From assembly GCF_030435805.1 (NCBI RefSeq), contig NC_081290.1:178809490-178873489 (forward strand): DNA of 64,000 bases, read 5' to 3'. Positions 1-11,500 of this stretch are shown piece after piece (positions within the stretch are counted from its first letter, which is position 1; every line of letters starts with the position of its first letter). The notes beneath the pieces were generated by a model. That model was not told the origin of the DNA and ran no database searches. It worked only from the letters and a program-made list of their open reading frames with translations. Origin of the DNA: Mustela lutreola (Eukaryota; Chordata; Mammalia; Carnivora; Mustelidae). Made by a program: the position numbers and the translations under genes.

Positions 1-163
1 CAGGTCATGATCTCAGGGTCCTGGGGTCGAGTCCCGCATCGGGCTCTCTGCTCAGCGGGGAGCCTGCTTCCCCTCTCTCTTCCCCTCTCTCTCTCTGTCT
101 GCCTCTCCATCTACTTGTGATTTCTCTCTATCAAATAAATAAATAAAATCTTTAAAAAAAAAT
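1..163 (+). mobile_element. Can-SINE, left part cut by the window edge
   Basis: The body runs from 'caggtcatgatctcagggtc' through the CT-rich segment to an aaataaataaaatct tail and poly(A). The tRNA-like head lies outside the window. Direct match to the other SINE copies in this window. Confidence 0.9.
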
Positions 164-1012
164 AGAAATAAGCATTAAATGAAAGTGATGTTGGGGGAGT
201 TTCTGAAAAGACAGATTGGGATTGTGTGGATTCTTTTGTCTTCTTAGTTTGAGGCTGCATGAAAAGTGTGCCTTCCCAAGCATGTTCATAAACAGCTTTT
301 CATTTCAGGTGGTGTGGCAGGCTACCATGCTTAGCAGTTGTCAGACCAGACACCCGTGTGGTAGATGGAAGGCATATCGAGTTCCTGAACAGCTAGTACC
401 GGTGGTCTTGTCGAAAGGGGACTGTGCTGCTTTAAGAAATGATGTCGATCAATTAGAGCAAAAGACGAAATTTGGAAACTATACCTCAAAAATAACAGAG
501 AACTAAATTGTTTCCCATGAAATAGAATAACCTGTTGATTGATCATACTTTGATTTTACTGTCCTTGGAGGAAACGGCAGGTGCTCAGGGGAGTGAGGGA
601 AAATAAGAGCTAAGGCAAAGGAGACATAAAGAAAGCAGAAAGTTGGCAAAAGGCCAGAAGTACAGCCCTGGGTGGCCCAAAGAACCAAGGAGAACAGGGC
701 TGTTTGACAAATGGTTTTCCTCTGTTAGGTGTGTAATGAATGCCTGATAAATTCCTCTTCCCACGACCTGCTTACAAAGTTTCTTATGAGCTGCAGGCTG
801 GTACTTGTGGTCAGATTAAAGGGAGTCAAGGAAAAAATTCTAAATCCCATAATTGGGTTGATGCTAGGCCAGAAATAACCCTAATAACATGTCTCCTTCC
901 CACAGAAATGGGCAGAAATCTAGATTGGGACTTGTCCTTCCACTTGGCAAAGAGGGAAGTCTTGTTCAAATGTTTTCCGGATCTGGAGAAGATGGTAGGT
1001 GTGAGAGGACCT
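164..1012. other. Intergenic stretch, no gene seen
   Basis: Only short reading frames without recognisable domains occur here on either strand. By synteny with human this should be the interval downstream of GRIA4, but nothing in the bases confirms that. Confidence 0.5.
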
Positions 1013-1378
1013 ATGATACACACATACATAAATATTTTATTTATTAATATTATAAATTATTACTATATATTATTACATACAATTAAATTCCTATATAAAT
1101 ATATACTTATAAATATTGTGAATATTAAATTATATAACATTTATTTGTATTATATTTATATCACATTACATAGTATATATATTTTATTAACTTGATATTA
1201 AATATAAGAGTGAATTTATATATTTATCAATAATTTATTGACAAGTAAATTTATATAATAAATGACTATATTGATATTAAATATATATTATTTATATTAT
1301 ACCTATGTATTATTGTTATATAATTATAAATATTAAAATATAAACATAAATAAAATTTATAAATATTAAATTATAATG
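1013..1378. repeat. AT-rich low-complexity tract
   Basis: About 365 bp made almost only of A and T (runs of tatata, aattaa and ataaat), opened by a short 'acacatacataaat' element. No tandem unit is maintained, so it is a degenerate AT tract rather than a clean microsatellite. Confidence 0.85.
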
Positions 1379-1794
1379 CCTCAATCATGGCTCCCTTGAG
1401 GGGGTGACTTAGGATATTTGGAATCCTGGAATCCTGAACCCAATGGGAGCCTGCTCAAACAGATTATTATGACTTTCTTCTCCATGTCTTTTCATTGGAT
1501 CAACACTTCTAAAGTTCCTAAACATCTAGCAGCAGCTGAAAACTTTCTAGAGACTCATTGCTCAAGCAGAATAGGTCTGTAGTCATGGCAATCAGAGTTT
1601 CAACATATGATTGAATGAACTGATTGGCTAAATGAATAAAGGGCTGAGTGGAGACCCTCGGAAAAAGTTGTCAGGAGACAACTGTTTCTCCTGTTTCAGG
1701 AGAAAGTGAGTTTTCCAGCATAAACATGAATGCCCTCAACATTTGGTAACAAAGAAGAGATTTGGAATGACTTAGGCCATAGCTGGCTTCTCCT
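1379..1794. other. Intergenic stretch, nothing recognised
   Basis: Unique-looking sequence of mixed composition between the AT-rich tract and the next SINE. No coding pattern and no repeat family recognised. Confidence 0.4.
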
Positions 1795-1812
1795 AAAGAA
1801 TGACCTCATCCT

Positions 1813-2010
1813 GGGCGCCTGGGTGGCTCAGTGGATTAAGCCACTGCCTTCGGCTCGGGTCATGATCTCGGGGCCTGGGATTGAGTCCTGCATCGGGCTC
1901 TCTGCTCAGCGGGGGGCCTACTTCCGTCTGTCTCCCTCTCTGCCTGCCTCTCTGTCTGCTTGTGATCTCTCTCTGTCAAATAAACAAATAAAATCTTAAA
2001 AAAAAAAAAA
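1813..2010 (+). mobile_element. Can-SINE, full length, with target-site duplication
   Basis: Starts with gggcgcctgggtggctcag and ends in a poly(A) tail. It is flanked by an 18-bp perfect duplication, aaagaatgacctcatcct, at 1795-1812 and 2011-2028. The perfect duplication and long A-run point to a fairly recent insertion. Confidence 0.96.
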
Positions 2011-2229
2011 AAAGAATGACCTCATCCTTCAGTCACCTAAAATTGGTATTTTTCAGATGTCTAAAGAGTTAAGATTGAGGAGTTCCATCTGTCTGAGAAA
2101 TTTCCCAGAGCCATGGTTCCCACTGGCATTCTGTCTCTAAATCTAAGCGCAATTACAGTGTGGTGGCTCCATGAATCTTCCAGGACCACAGTCAGAGCAG
2201 GTGGCCTGTGGATCCTGGGCCTCAGACCT

Positions 2230-3990
2230 GCTCAGGATCTCGAGGTTTGGTCCATTTGGCCTCCATCACAGCCTCTTTGTCTCAGCCACACAGGGATACT
2301 GTCCCTCTCTCGACCCACACTGCCCTTCAGTACACTCCTGTGTTTCTCCTCCTCCTCCCATTCATCTCCCCACTGTCCACCTCTGTCCCTGACCTTGACA
2401 CCATTCTCCCCAGTGCCCTCACTCCCAGCATCCTCAACCTGTCCCCCGGAGCATGGCCCAGTGCCACGATGTCATCCCTCCACATACCACCAGCTTGGAA
2501 GGGAGAGGAATGACCATCCTGGCAGTCACACCTCTGGCCCCAAGGGTGCAAACCCTCCTTTTTCATGTGTATGCCCCCACCATGCTGTCAGATGGACCAC
2601 CCACCTATCCGTTGTGTCTGCTGGATTCTCGGCCACTGCTCCACATTCAGCGATTTCAGCATTGGGCTCATTCTTGCCCTGCACCCAAGTTCTAGTAACA
2701 TCTTGACTGACTTCAAGACTGGTGGAGGTACTTCATTTAAGCCCCAGCCCTGCAGTTTCTTGACTTCCCAATGGTCCCTGCCTGTGGGAATTAACTCACC
2801 CACACCAGCAGACACATGGCCAATCTTAGGATCATTCACCTGTTCATCTTACTCCAAATGCTGACTGACTTCCCTCCTTCCTTTCATACCCTGGTCACTG
2901 AAAAGAGAGGCCTTTCTCACATGGCCATAGTAAGTGAACATTTCAATAGCGAACTAAACCAACCAATCTCTTCATTCTTTAGTTTCCCCCCTAATTCTCT
3001 ACTCTTTCTCCATCTGTTTTATGTTCCTCATTTCCTCCAACCAAATTAACTGGTATTGCCCAGTGTGGTATCCTCCCACTCGCACGTCTCATATAGCCCA
3101 TAATCCACCTGGTTGATCTGACCACTGTCACGACCACGCACACGCCACTCGCTCAGAAATCTCTCTTTTTCACTCGGTCCCACCCATCCAACCTCATGTG
3201 GATCATTTTTTTTTTTACTTCTCAGCTGAAACACCTCATCTTCTAGTCTACATCCCTGCTGCCTCTTAAACTCCCTGTCTCAGGGAGGCTCAGTACTGTC
3301 TACCTAATCTCACACATCACAGCAGAGGGGTCATTCTAGAACCCCCTTTCTGCATCTTTCTCACATCCAGCCAAACACATCTTAAATTTCTTGCCAAATA
3401 CCTTCCTACTGCATCCTGTACCCTTCATCTCTACAAGGGCCAACATTTCGGAGACTCATGATTTCTCACTGTTGTTTCCACAGTTGTCTCCCGGCAGGTC
3501 CCCTTTCTTCTTGTGCCCCTGGTATCTTCTCTGAGTCCATTCTCCACACAGCTGCGAGGGTGATTTTCCTAAACCACACATCTGACGCTGTCACCTTCCT
3601 GATTAAAACAACTCAGAGTGTGTCATAGAACATCTGTCAATATCTCTAGTATCTTCTCTCACTTTTTTTTTAAAAGATTTTATTTATTTATTTGACAGAG
3701 AGAGATCACAAGTAGGCAGAGAGGCAGGCAGAGAGAGAGAGGAGGCCCCCTGCTGAGCAGTGAGCTCAATTGGGGCCTTGATCCCAGAACCCTGGATCAT
3801 GACTCGACCTGAAGTCAGAGGCCTAACCCACTGAGCCACCTAGGCGCCCCTTCTCTCACTTTCCACTCCAGTAACACCTAATTCCTGCCCACAGCTCCAG
3901 GTTTGAGTGTCTCATGTTCTTTTCCTTCGAAGTTTGCGGATTGTTACCTTTCCCCCAATGCCCCTGCCTCAGACAGGGGTCTGAGCTGTA
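2230..3990. repeat. Degraded ancient repeat region (family not named)
   Basis: A long pyrimidine-rich stretch with phrases such as 'ctccacacagctgcgagggtgatttt' (3545-3570) and 'aaacaactcagag', typical of very old dispersed mammalian repeats. It is split by the SINE at 3666-3850. I cannot assign the family from memory. The apparent reading frames here (up to 197 codons) have no domain and are low-complexity. Boundaries are rough. Confidence 0.4.
3666..3850 (-). mobile_element. Can-SINE with target-site duplication
   Basis: Reverse orientation: the poly(T) start, 'aagattttatttatttattt', the cagagaggcaggcagag body and the 'gagccacctaggcgcccc' head are all visible. The duplication ttctctcacttt is at 3654-3665 and 3851-3862. 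Confidence 0.95.
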
Positions 3991-4649
3991 ACCAGCGGAG
4001 CCCACTCTCACTCAGTTAAGCAGCAAGTGCATTCATTAGCGGATACTGGATAGTTCCAGAACCTCTGGGAAGGACGGAGCATCTGGCTGAAGGCAAAGCA
4101 GGCGAGACCGATACCAAAATTACATCACTGATCTTCCCCCAAGCCATGTCCAGCTTCCAGAAGACATGTATGTAAGAAGCAGGGACACTGAGCAAGGAGC
4201 TTCTGTTTGTACGTCTCTGAGCCCAGGGTCTCTCCCACCCATGCTGTTTCCTTCTTAAGAAACGGGCTCCACGGGCGGCTTCTATCACATCAAACCTCCG
4301 TCATGGTCATCGCTTGCCTGGAATCTAGCAGCGAGGGAGACATGGAAACTAAGCACTAGCTTCCACCTTAGGGAAGCACTATTTGGAGAATAAATATAAG
4401 AAGTTGAAAGGAGCTAAATGGGCACATTTATCTCTCCTGTTTCTTTATGTCTAATACCTGCTTGTCCATCAAGAAGTGTTGTAGAAATCATCTCAGGCAC
4501 AGAGCCCTGATCCCTGAGCTTGGAGATCACTCTTCCTTTCCCTGGATCTTGTGCTCACCTCCGTGGAGACTTAGACCACTGTTTTCGCGATTATTTTTAG
4601 AAATGTCTCCACCTGATCTCTCCAGACTTGGGGCACTGACAGAAATGGG

Positions 4650-4815
4650 GAGTGCAGAGGCTGCGTTGTGAGCTGGAGAGCCAGGCAAAGTGCGGTGGAA
4701 ATCCTTGTTCTGCACTTACCGTTGGGCCCCTGGAAGATGCCCGTGGCTTCGTCCGTAGAATGGGGACAAGAATACGGAGCGTGTGATCTTTCTGTGAAAT
4801 CGAAAATGAATGTTT
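4650..4815 (+). repeat. Probable MIR fragment
   Basis: The order 'ttctgcacttaccgttgggc', then 'cttcgtccgtagaatgggga', resembles the MIR core (cttac..tgtgacctt..gggc, then ctgtaaaatgggga), heavily diverged. Confidence 0.5.
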
Positions 4816-5209
4816 ACGGGTTGCGCATCACAGCACGGGAGCTCAGTGGGAGCCCTGTAAACAACACTACATCCGCTTCTGCTTCTGCCTGGGAAACAGA
4901 AGGCAGGGGAGTTATTTTCTCAAAAGCCAAATAGTGTCTGCAATCATAACTTTTCTCGTGTGACTCAGAAAGTGGCTCCAGTAAACCGAATTCCAGAGAA
5001 GGACAAGTCCCTTCAAGGAGAAATGGGATACCCGGGTAGTTCGCTCCCCTCAGCAGGAGGAGGGCTGCGGCCCAGCTCCTGACACTATGAGCAAGACCTG
5101 AGCTCACATATTAGCAGATTCTGAAAGGCCCAGCCGGTGTGGCTGTGATGCAGGGGGAAGGAGTGGAGGACACTGGACCGAGAGAAACTGAACTCACGCC
5201 GAAGCCTTT

Positions 5210-6310
5210 TTTCATGACCCTCGACTGAGTGTTCAGAAGAAAGAGGGAGGCGAGAGCCGAAGCCGGGACAGAGACCCCCGTGATGGGTGGAGCAGTGGTG
5301 CGGGAGGCCACCGGCACCTCCACCTCCCGGGCAGGGGCGCAGGGACACACCCCAAATGCCCGGCCTGACTTCCCAGGCCGCTCTCTCTACAAATCGTTAG
5401 TCCAGGGCCCCGAGGAGACCGGCAGACGGTTCTGTCTCCGCGGCAGGAAGACGTCCCTGCTTCTGCAGCAGGAGCGGGAGCCCTCGTCCTCTGTCCCCGC
5501 AGGAACTTATCCCCCGAGACAGACTCCAGTTTGCTTGAGGTGATGGGAGGCTTCAGGACATCCCACCCTGCGGGCTGGGAGCGGAAGGGAAGGCGGCCTG
5601 CCGGGACCGGGCTGGGGTCCGCAGAGGGGAGTGAGCGCGGGCCCGCGGGCTGGTGGCGGGAGCACCTGCCTGCGCGCGGGAAAGCGGAGGGTGGGGGACG
5701 AGTTGGGGCATCCGCGGGGCCGCCGGCGGGGCCGCACCGAGGTGACCACTGGTTACCCGCGGGACAGATCCCCGAGCAAGGGCTTCCGAGAGCTTCCGGG
5801 ACAGGGAACACATCCACCTTGCGGGAGGGCGGGTGACGCACCCCAGCCCCAGGGACCGGGGCTGCTGCACCGCGGAGCCGCCCAGACCCGGCTCCCGGCA
5901 GCCGCTCTTGGCCACTCCTCTGTGACGCGGACGGACCAAGTGCGCCTCGTCCCGCCGGCTGTGCGCGCCCAGCGAAGGAGGGAGTCCGAGGAGCAGCGGC
6001 TAGTGGGAGCTTCGGACTCGTGGCCGAACCTGACGGAGGCGCTGGGAGCCGGGGGACCCGCCAGCCGCGCTGCCTGCAGTGCGGGGGCGGCTCGTGGGCG
6101 TCGGCGCTGGACCTGCGGGACCTGATGCGGCGGTCAGCACAGGGTCGCCGGATAGACGCGCCGCGGGCGTCGTGGGGGATCCCACGTGTGCGGAAAGAGC
6201 CACACATCGGGGAACCAGCAGCTCAGAGGGCTCTGTGTGAGGCGACAGACTCACAGAAGGAAGCCTCCCGAGTCTCCTGCGCGCTGGGTTACACGGGGGG
6301 CAAGACCTGA
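5210..6310. promoter_or_regulatory. Orphan CpG-rich block (candidate CpG island)
   Basis: About 1.1 kb dense in CpG dinucleotides, especially 5575-6180, in otherwise AT-richer intergenic DNA 5 kb beyond the inferred MSANTD4 3' end. It contains an E-box CACGTG (6183-6188) and TGACG half-sites (5834 and 5922 areas). Long open frames on both strands (up to 324 codons) are expected from high GC and show no domain. It could be a promoter of an unannotated transcript, an enhancer-type island, or a GC-biased conversion patch. Function unknown. Confidence 0.6.
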
Positions 6311-6737
6311 GTTCAAATGTTAGCTTCTAGACCGGACTGGGCAGTTTCAGCGAACCATTACCGTTTTAAACCATTCACTCACTCAAAAAGCGTTTATAAT
6401 GGGGTTGAGCATGAAAAATAGGTTATTTCTTTAAAGGAATTGAACTTCTCTTCCAGGGCCAATGAGGTCAAAGAGGCATTTGCTGCACGAGTGAAATTTA
6501 AGGCCGAACCAAAAAGTCAATAATCAAGGTAAATAACATTTTAAATATTTTTAAGCATCAGAATTTTTGTAAAATGTGTCTAAAATTCAAATACATAGAA
6601 AATCTAGAGTTTCAGGTAAACCATCTGAACCAATGTTAAAGAAAAAAAATGTGTCCCTTTTTACGTGGTTTTTTTATGTTTGATGGTTAGCTTTATTGTA
6701 GAATATTAAGGTGGTCAAAAAAATATTCAAAATTTCA

Positions 6738-6945
6738 GGGCGCCTAGGTGACTCAGTGAATTAAGCCTCTGCCTTCAGCTCAGGTCATGATCTCAGGGTC
6801 CTGGGATCAAGCCCCACATCAGGCTCTCTGCTCAGCCAATAGCCTGCTTCTCTCTCTCTCTGTCTCTGCCTGTCTGTCTGCCTGCTTGTGATCTGTCTGC
6901 CAAATAAATGCATAAAATCTTTAAAAAAAAGAGAGAGAGAGAGAG
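6738..6945 (+). mobile_element. Can-SINE
   Basis: Head gggcgcctaggtgactcagtg, body with 'aggtcatgatctcagggtcc', tail 'caaataaatgcataaaatct' followed by A- and GA-rich sequence. No clear target-site duplication found. Confidence 0.9.
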
Positions 6946-9900
6946 AAGGACATACACAGTTATCAGATGAAAAGAACTGTGGGGTCACCTACTTTTTTCT
7001 TGATCTGGCTACGTAAGTCTATACTCTTTAGTTTTAAGTCATAGAAACTCCAACTCAAACAACTTAATCACCCCACCCAGGTGATGGTGGGGGGGGGGGT
7101 GTTCTAAAATTTAAACCAGGATTTAATTTATCAAGGCTTGACTGAGACCAATGAAAGGCTTTTAGTAATGATGTTTCCACACTGCACCATGAAGGACCAC
7201 CGGGAAAGCAGCAGGTTCCATATGGAGGCAGAAGTAAGAGGGATTAAAAAGCCAAGGCCCAGCTTCTGTAGGAGTTTCTGCCAGAGAGATGAAGCAGGGC
7301 AGGTCAACACTCCTGGAGTGGCCAGTCTGAATATGGCAGCGGGACCTACACGCTGGGCCTGTCTCTAGGTGCCTGACTCCTGACACCGGGTTGATTGCAG
7401 GTAGGCAACAATACTGGCTTGGTCTGTGTGAGTTTGATAAAGCAAGTCCTGGGGGTCTGGGCATTGGTTGGTTTGCATGTGAAAGGCCTGTTCCAGCCCA
7501 AGACTGCACAGCCCCTGAGAACTGGCTAGTCAGGGGAGGGAGAGTCTCTCCCCAGATGACAAAGGCCAGAGCATGAAGAAAATGGAAAATTAGAAGATAT
7601 GATTCATGTAATTGACCTTGTGGTGACAAAGGGACAAATCACCACATCCAAGAAAAGGCAAAACAGGGAGAAAGTCATTGATTTGTAAGGCTGAAAATTC
7701 AGATTCATGTCCAGTATTAGGTGAGGTTTGATCCAGCAGTTCAGATGACATCCTCAAGGACTCAAATTCATCCTCCCTATTCAGTCTTCCCTGACAGGCT
7801 CTATGCAGAGACTTCCCAACTGCCCCCTTCCATGTAGCCAAAACAGCTTTATACCTGCCCAGACAGCTCATCTTTATGGAGAGCTTAGATGTCAATAGAA
7901 AGCATGGAAACTTGTCTTTCACAGAAGGTCCAACAAATACACTGGTTTTGAATGGGTTATGTGCTTGAATTTGAACCAACCATTGTCACAGGAGAGTGGA
8001 TATGTGGATGGCCTTGAGCCCATCATATCTACTCCTACAGTGTGACATCAAATTAACAAATTGACATCCCTTCTTGGACTCTGAAGATGAGAGATAACAA
8101 TGATTCCTGGGCGGTGGGGTGGGGGGGATCAGTAAACCCAGGAAAGGGACATAGATGCTGGGCATCCAAAAAAATGTCCATTAGTTAAAATTTTTCACAT
8201 TCCTGGTACGAGTACTTTGGTCACAATAGTAAGAGAGTCCAGAGTCCTCTTCCTCTCAGTAGAGACTAGCTTAGCTGGGCAGACAGGAAGTTATACACAA
8301 TTGTTTAACAAGTGGAGTAGACAGGTATCACCAGTTCCAGTTTGGTTACCTTACACAGTCCTTTCACTAAAGTACCCTCTCTCACATCTTGGCCCACGTC
8401 AAATGTTCCATTTTAGCAGCACCCTTGGGATGAAGTGGGGGATTTTTAAAGGCCTCTACAGGGCGAGTATGTCAGAACGGAAATCTTTATCATCCTGTTT
8501 ATTCGCAGAACCATCAAAGGCTCATGAGCTCTGGGGCGGGACCCAGGTCATCTTTAATAGGAAAGAAAATCCTCTGGATGGTCCCATTAGCTGAGAGGCT
8601 GCAAGGCTAAGCCTGGTCTGCCCCCAGTGCATCGTGTACTGTGCGACCCAATGAACAGAGTCCCTGAACACACGCTTGGCTGCCAGGGCTTGCCCTGCGG
8701 TTAGGGAGCACTTCTCAGACAGCTGGCAATGAGCCATAAGCTGGGTGGACTGGCATTTTAACATTTTAACTCGAAAGATCTTCAGGGAGACTTTGAAAGA
8801 CATAGAGATACCATTTTTTATATGATAAAATATTCTAATTTTATTCAGTGAAATTAATTTCAGTATTTTAAAATTATGGTATTGAGTGATGGAAATGACA
8901 AAGTCCCTGGATCTGAAAAAGCTTTGCTCTGTTGATGGTCACTCTGGGATAGAAAATGAAAAGGTCGAGGGTGAAAGCTACATGATCAAAGGCAAAGGGA
9001 AGGGAAATGTGTGAAGTGTTTGGAGAGCAGCTTGACAAATGTATTTTAGTGATGTAGGTAAGAGAACATCTTAAACAGGGCAGAGAACGTTTGAGGACAT
9101 TTCATTTGATTCAGAGGGAAGGGGGACTCGTGAGAGGGAAGACGAGTTTCTAGTATCTTTGAGCTGATTTGTAGTTTTAAGCTGACTAATAAGGAGGCAG
9201 CGACTTAGACACACTGAGGGCCCGCCACGCCCCCGCTGATAGAAGAGCACTGAGACGGGACCTGTGGTCTTTTCCAGAACTCTTGTCTTTCATGATCTCG
9301 TGTTCCGTTGATTCTCAGGATGTAACGAAAGCAGTTCTTGGGGAAATCTATTCAGGAAGTGTCGTGCAGGGAGGATTAGAAAGGAAGAGGCAGGAAGCTT
9401 CTGGAATTGATGGTCAATGCCACTGCGCTAAGGACGACCTGGGAGGTTGGAGGCTGCAGATGGACTTTATATTCCAACTTACTCATTTTTTTAAAGGTGA
9501 ATGGGTCACATCAGAAAAATGGTAAAAATAATAATAATAATAATAATAGTAATGAAGGTATTTCCTAATGAAATTCATTAAGAAAGTTATTAGAACTTCT
9601 TTTATCAAAATTCAAATTGTGTAATCATCATCTTTTCTCATGTCTCGCTGGTCACGATGCCTCTCTGGATGGGGGTAAATTAATCTCTGGAGACTTCGGC
9701 AGCCAATTTAGCATTTAGCCACCTTCCCCCCCAACCCCCCCGAAGATAGGTCTTCTCTGGTTGTCTCTTCGGTGTACATATGCTAAACCCTTTCTGATAC
9801 GCACCCCAAAGAGATATATTCCACCTTCCTCCTCTGGATTTTAATGAAGCCTCTAAACCTCCTGGAGTATATGTGTATAAAGGAGCACACAGGTCAGAAA

Positions 9901-10769
9901 GAAAGTTAGAGATTGAAAAAGCAAACAGGCGGTTAGTATTCTGGGAGCTTTAGGAGGTACAACTTGTGGTCCAAGAAGAGCGACTGGAAAGCCTGGACAA
10001 ATTACAAGTGACATAATTAAAAAAAAAAAAATTGTGAAGGCCAGAAAGGCAGGAAAAGGTAGCTATTCATTTGAAATGAAGTATTCTCAGAGCACTAGGA
10101 TCTGTTTTTCTACTCAGGATAGAAGTGACGAAGCATGAAGAGGTAGAGGCATGAAAAGAGGGGAGTAGCAAAGCCGGATAAAATGGACAAATGAGGCAGA
10201 AGGTGAGAGAAGCGAAGCAAGAATTCTCTCCAGTTACAAAGACCGAGTGTTCAGTTTCCAAGAAAAAGCCTGAGAGCATGCTCTGTCCCTACAGATGGAC
10301 GGGCCCTTCCTTCTTCTAACTCAGCATCTTGACTGAAGGGTATCCTCAGGAGCAGGCTGACCACAGACTGAGTTTCCGTGAACCCCCGGCCAACCTGTAG
10401 ACCGGAGGAACCCAGCCGAGACCCAAGCCACCCACAGGAGTTCAGTCTCGTTTCCTTTAAAATGCAGAGCAACGGGAGCCACGGAGCACCCGTGTGGTGA
10501 TGAAAGAGGAGCTGCGAACCCCCTGGGATGCATTCCAAGTGTGCCTGCCCAAGTGTGCCAGCCAGGTTTTCTAGTGGAGGGACCAATCCAATCCTGGGGG
10601 AAGGTTAAGGAAAGCCAAGGCTCTTCAACCAAGGCTCTGGAAGACAGGAAGCGGCTGCTTGAAAAAAAAAATCTCCTCCAGGAACTTAAAGATTGGCCAC
10701 CCAAAACAGTCTTCATGTTTGCTTCTAGGGAATTGCAGCCTACTGACCTTCAGTCCAAATGCTGACAGC
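6946..10769. other. Intergenic stretch without recognised genes
   Basis: About 3.8 kb with no coding pattern and no clear transposon. It contains a poly(G) run near 7089-7100, a G-rich run near 8111-8128, a short (AAT)n microsatellite at 9526-9549, and a poly(A) run at 10019-10031. Reading frames up to 155 codons have no recognisable domains. Confidence 0.5.
9526..9549. repeat. (AAT)n microsatellite
   Basis: Eight or so AAT/ATA units in a row followed by an interrupted unit (agtaat). Confidence 0.9.
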
Positions 10770-10955
10770 ACCTTGCATTTAAGTAGCAGGTTAGAGGTTA
10801 GATCGGGTTTTAAAGCAAACTACGAACACAGGTGGGGCAGGTGTCGCGGTGCCCACTGTACAGATGAAGAGATGCCACCGTGGGGCGTGTGAAAGGACTT
10901 CTCACACATGGTCTGCGGCAGAGCTGCCCTCGAAAGCCCTGCTTATGACTGCACC
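10770..10955 (-). repeat. Probable MIR fragment
   Basis: Contains 'ccactgtacagatgaagaga', which matches the reverse MIR phrase 'cccattttacagatgaggaa', with flanking divergence. Confidence 0.5.
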
Positions 10956-11019
10956 GCAGACTTTCACTCCTGCTGGGAGGCCTTACGGTCAATATTGGCA
11001 TTTCCTTTTTCAAGAATGT

Positions 11020-11390
11020 AACCGAATTGATGAGGCAATTTTTCCTTTCTTGTAAAAGTAGGGATAATATGACTTAGCTCAAGAGTTGTTCTGGAGGGGC
11101 GCCTGGGTGGCTCAGTGGGTTAAAGCCTCTGCCTTCGGCTCAGGTCATGATCCCAGGGTCCTGGGATCGAGCCCCGCATCAGGCTCTCTGCTCAGTGGGG
11201 AGCCTGCTTCCCCCTCTCTCTCTGCCTGCCTCTCTGCCTACTTGTGATTTCTGTCTGTCAAAAAAATAAATAAAATCTTTGAAAAAAAAAAAAAAAAAAA
11301 AGAGTTGTTCTGGAGAGCGAATAAAATCATGTGGGAAGAGCCCCGAGCACAGTGCCTGCCCCAGATGTGAGCACTCACAGATGAGGCTCT
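11020..11390 (+). repeat. MIR split by a younger SINE
   Basis: MIR-like text 'ttgtaaaagtagggataat' lies left of the SINE at 11097-11300, and 'gagcacagtgcctgcccc' lies right of it. The two halves abut exactly at the SINE's target-site duplication. Confidence 0.7.
11097..11300 (+). mobile_element. Can-SINE, full length, inserted in MIR
   Basis: Canonical head gggcgcctgggtggctcag and A-rich tail. The 15-bp duplication agagttgttctggag is at 11082-11096 and 11301-11315. Confidence 0.96.
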
Positions 11391-11494
11391 CTTACAGGCT
11401 TAAAAAACCTCAGTCCTCAGAACGCTGATATCACTGTAAACGGTAAACTTTCAGATAGTTAGTATAGGCAGATTTCATTTCTACGGCAGAAGCA

Positions 11495-11500
11495 TTTATT
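11495..11500 (-). terminator. MSANTD4: Candidate poly(A) signal of MSANTD4
   Basis: AATAAA on the minus strand (tttatt on plus), about 1.58 kb below the stop codon. In my reading of 11.4-13.08 kb it is the only exact hexamer on this strand, so it is the best candidate. Not confirmed by transcript data. Confidence 0.5.

Noticed and set aside
740-1195. 151-codon plus-strand frame
   Set aside because: Its second half is Ile/Tyr/Asn-rich translation of the AT-rich tract.
1811-2012. tRNA gene in the SINE head
   Set aside because: The tRNA-Lys-like head belongs to a Can-SINE with tail and target duplication; the same holds for all such heads in the window.
2113-2706. 197-codon plus-strand frame
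   Set aside because: Ser/Pro/His-rich low-complexity translation of a pyrimidine-rich degraded repeat; several frames overlap it.
5233-6207. 324-codon minus-strand frame
   Set aside because: Arg/Pro/Ala/Gly-rich, no domain, and equally long frames exist on the other strand; explained by high GC content.
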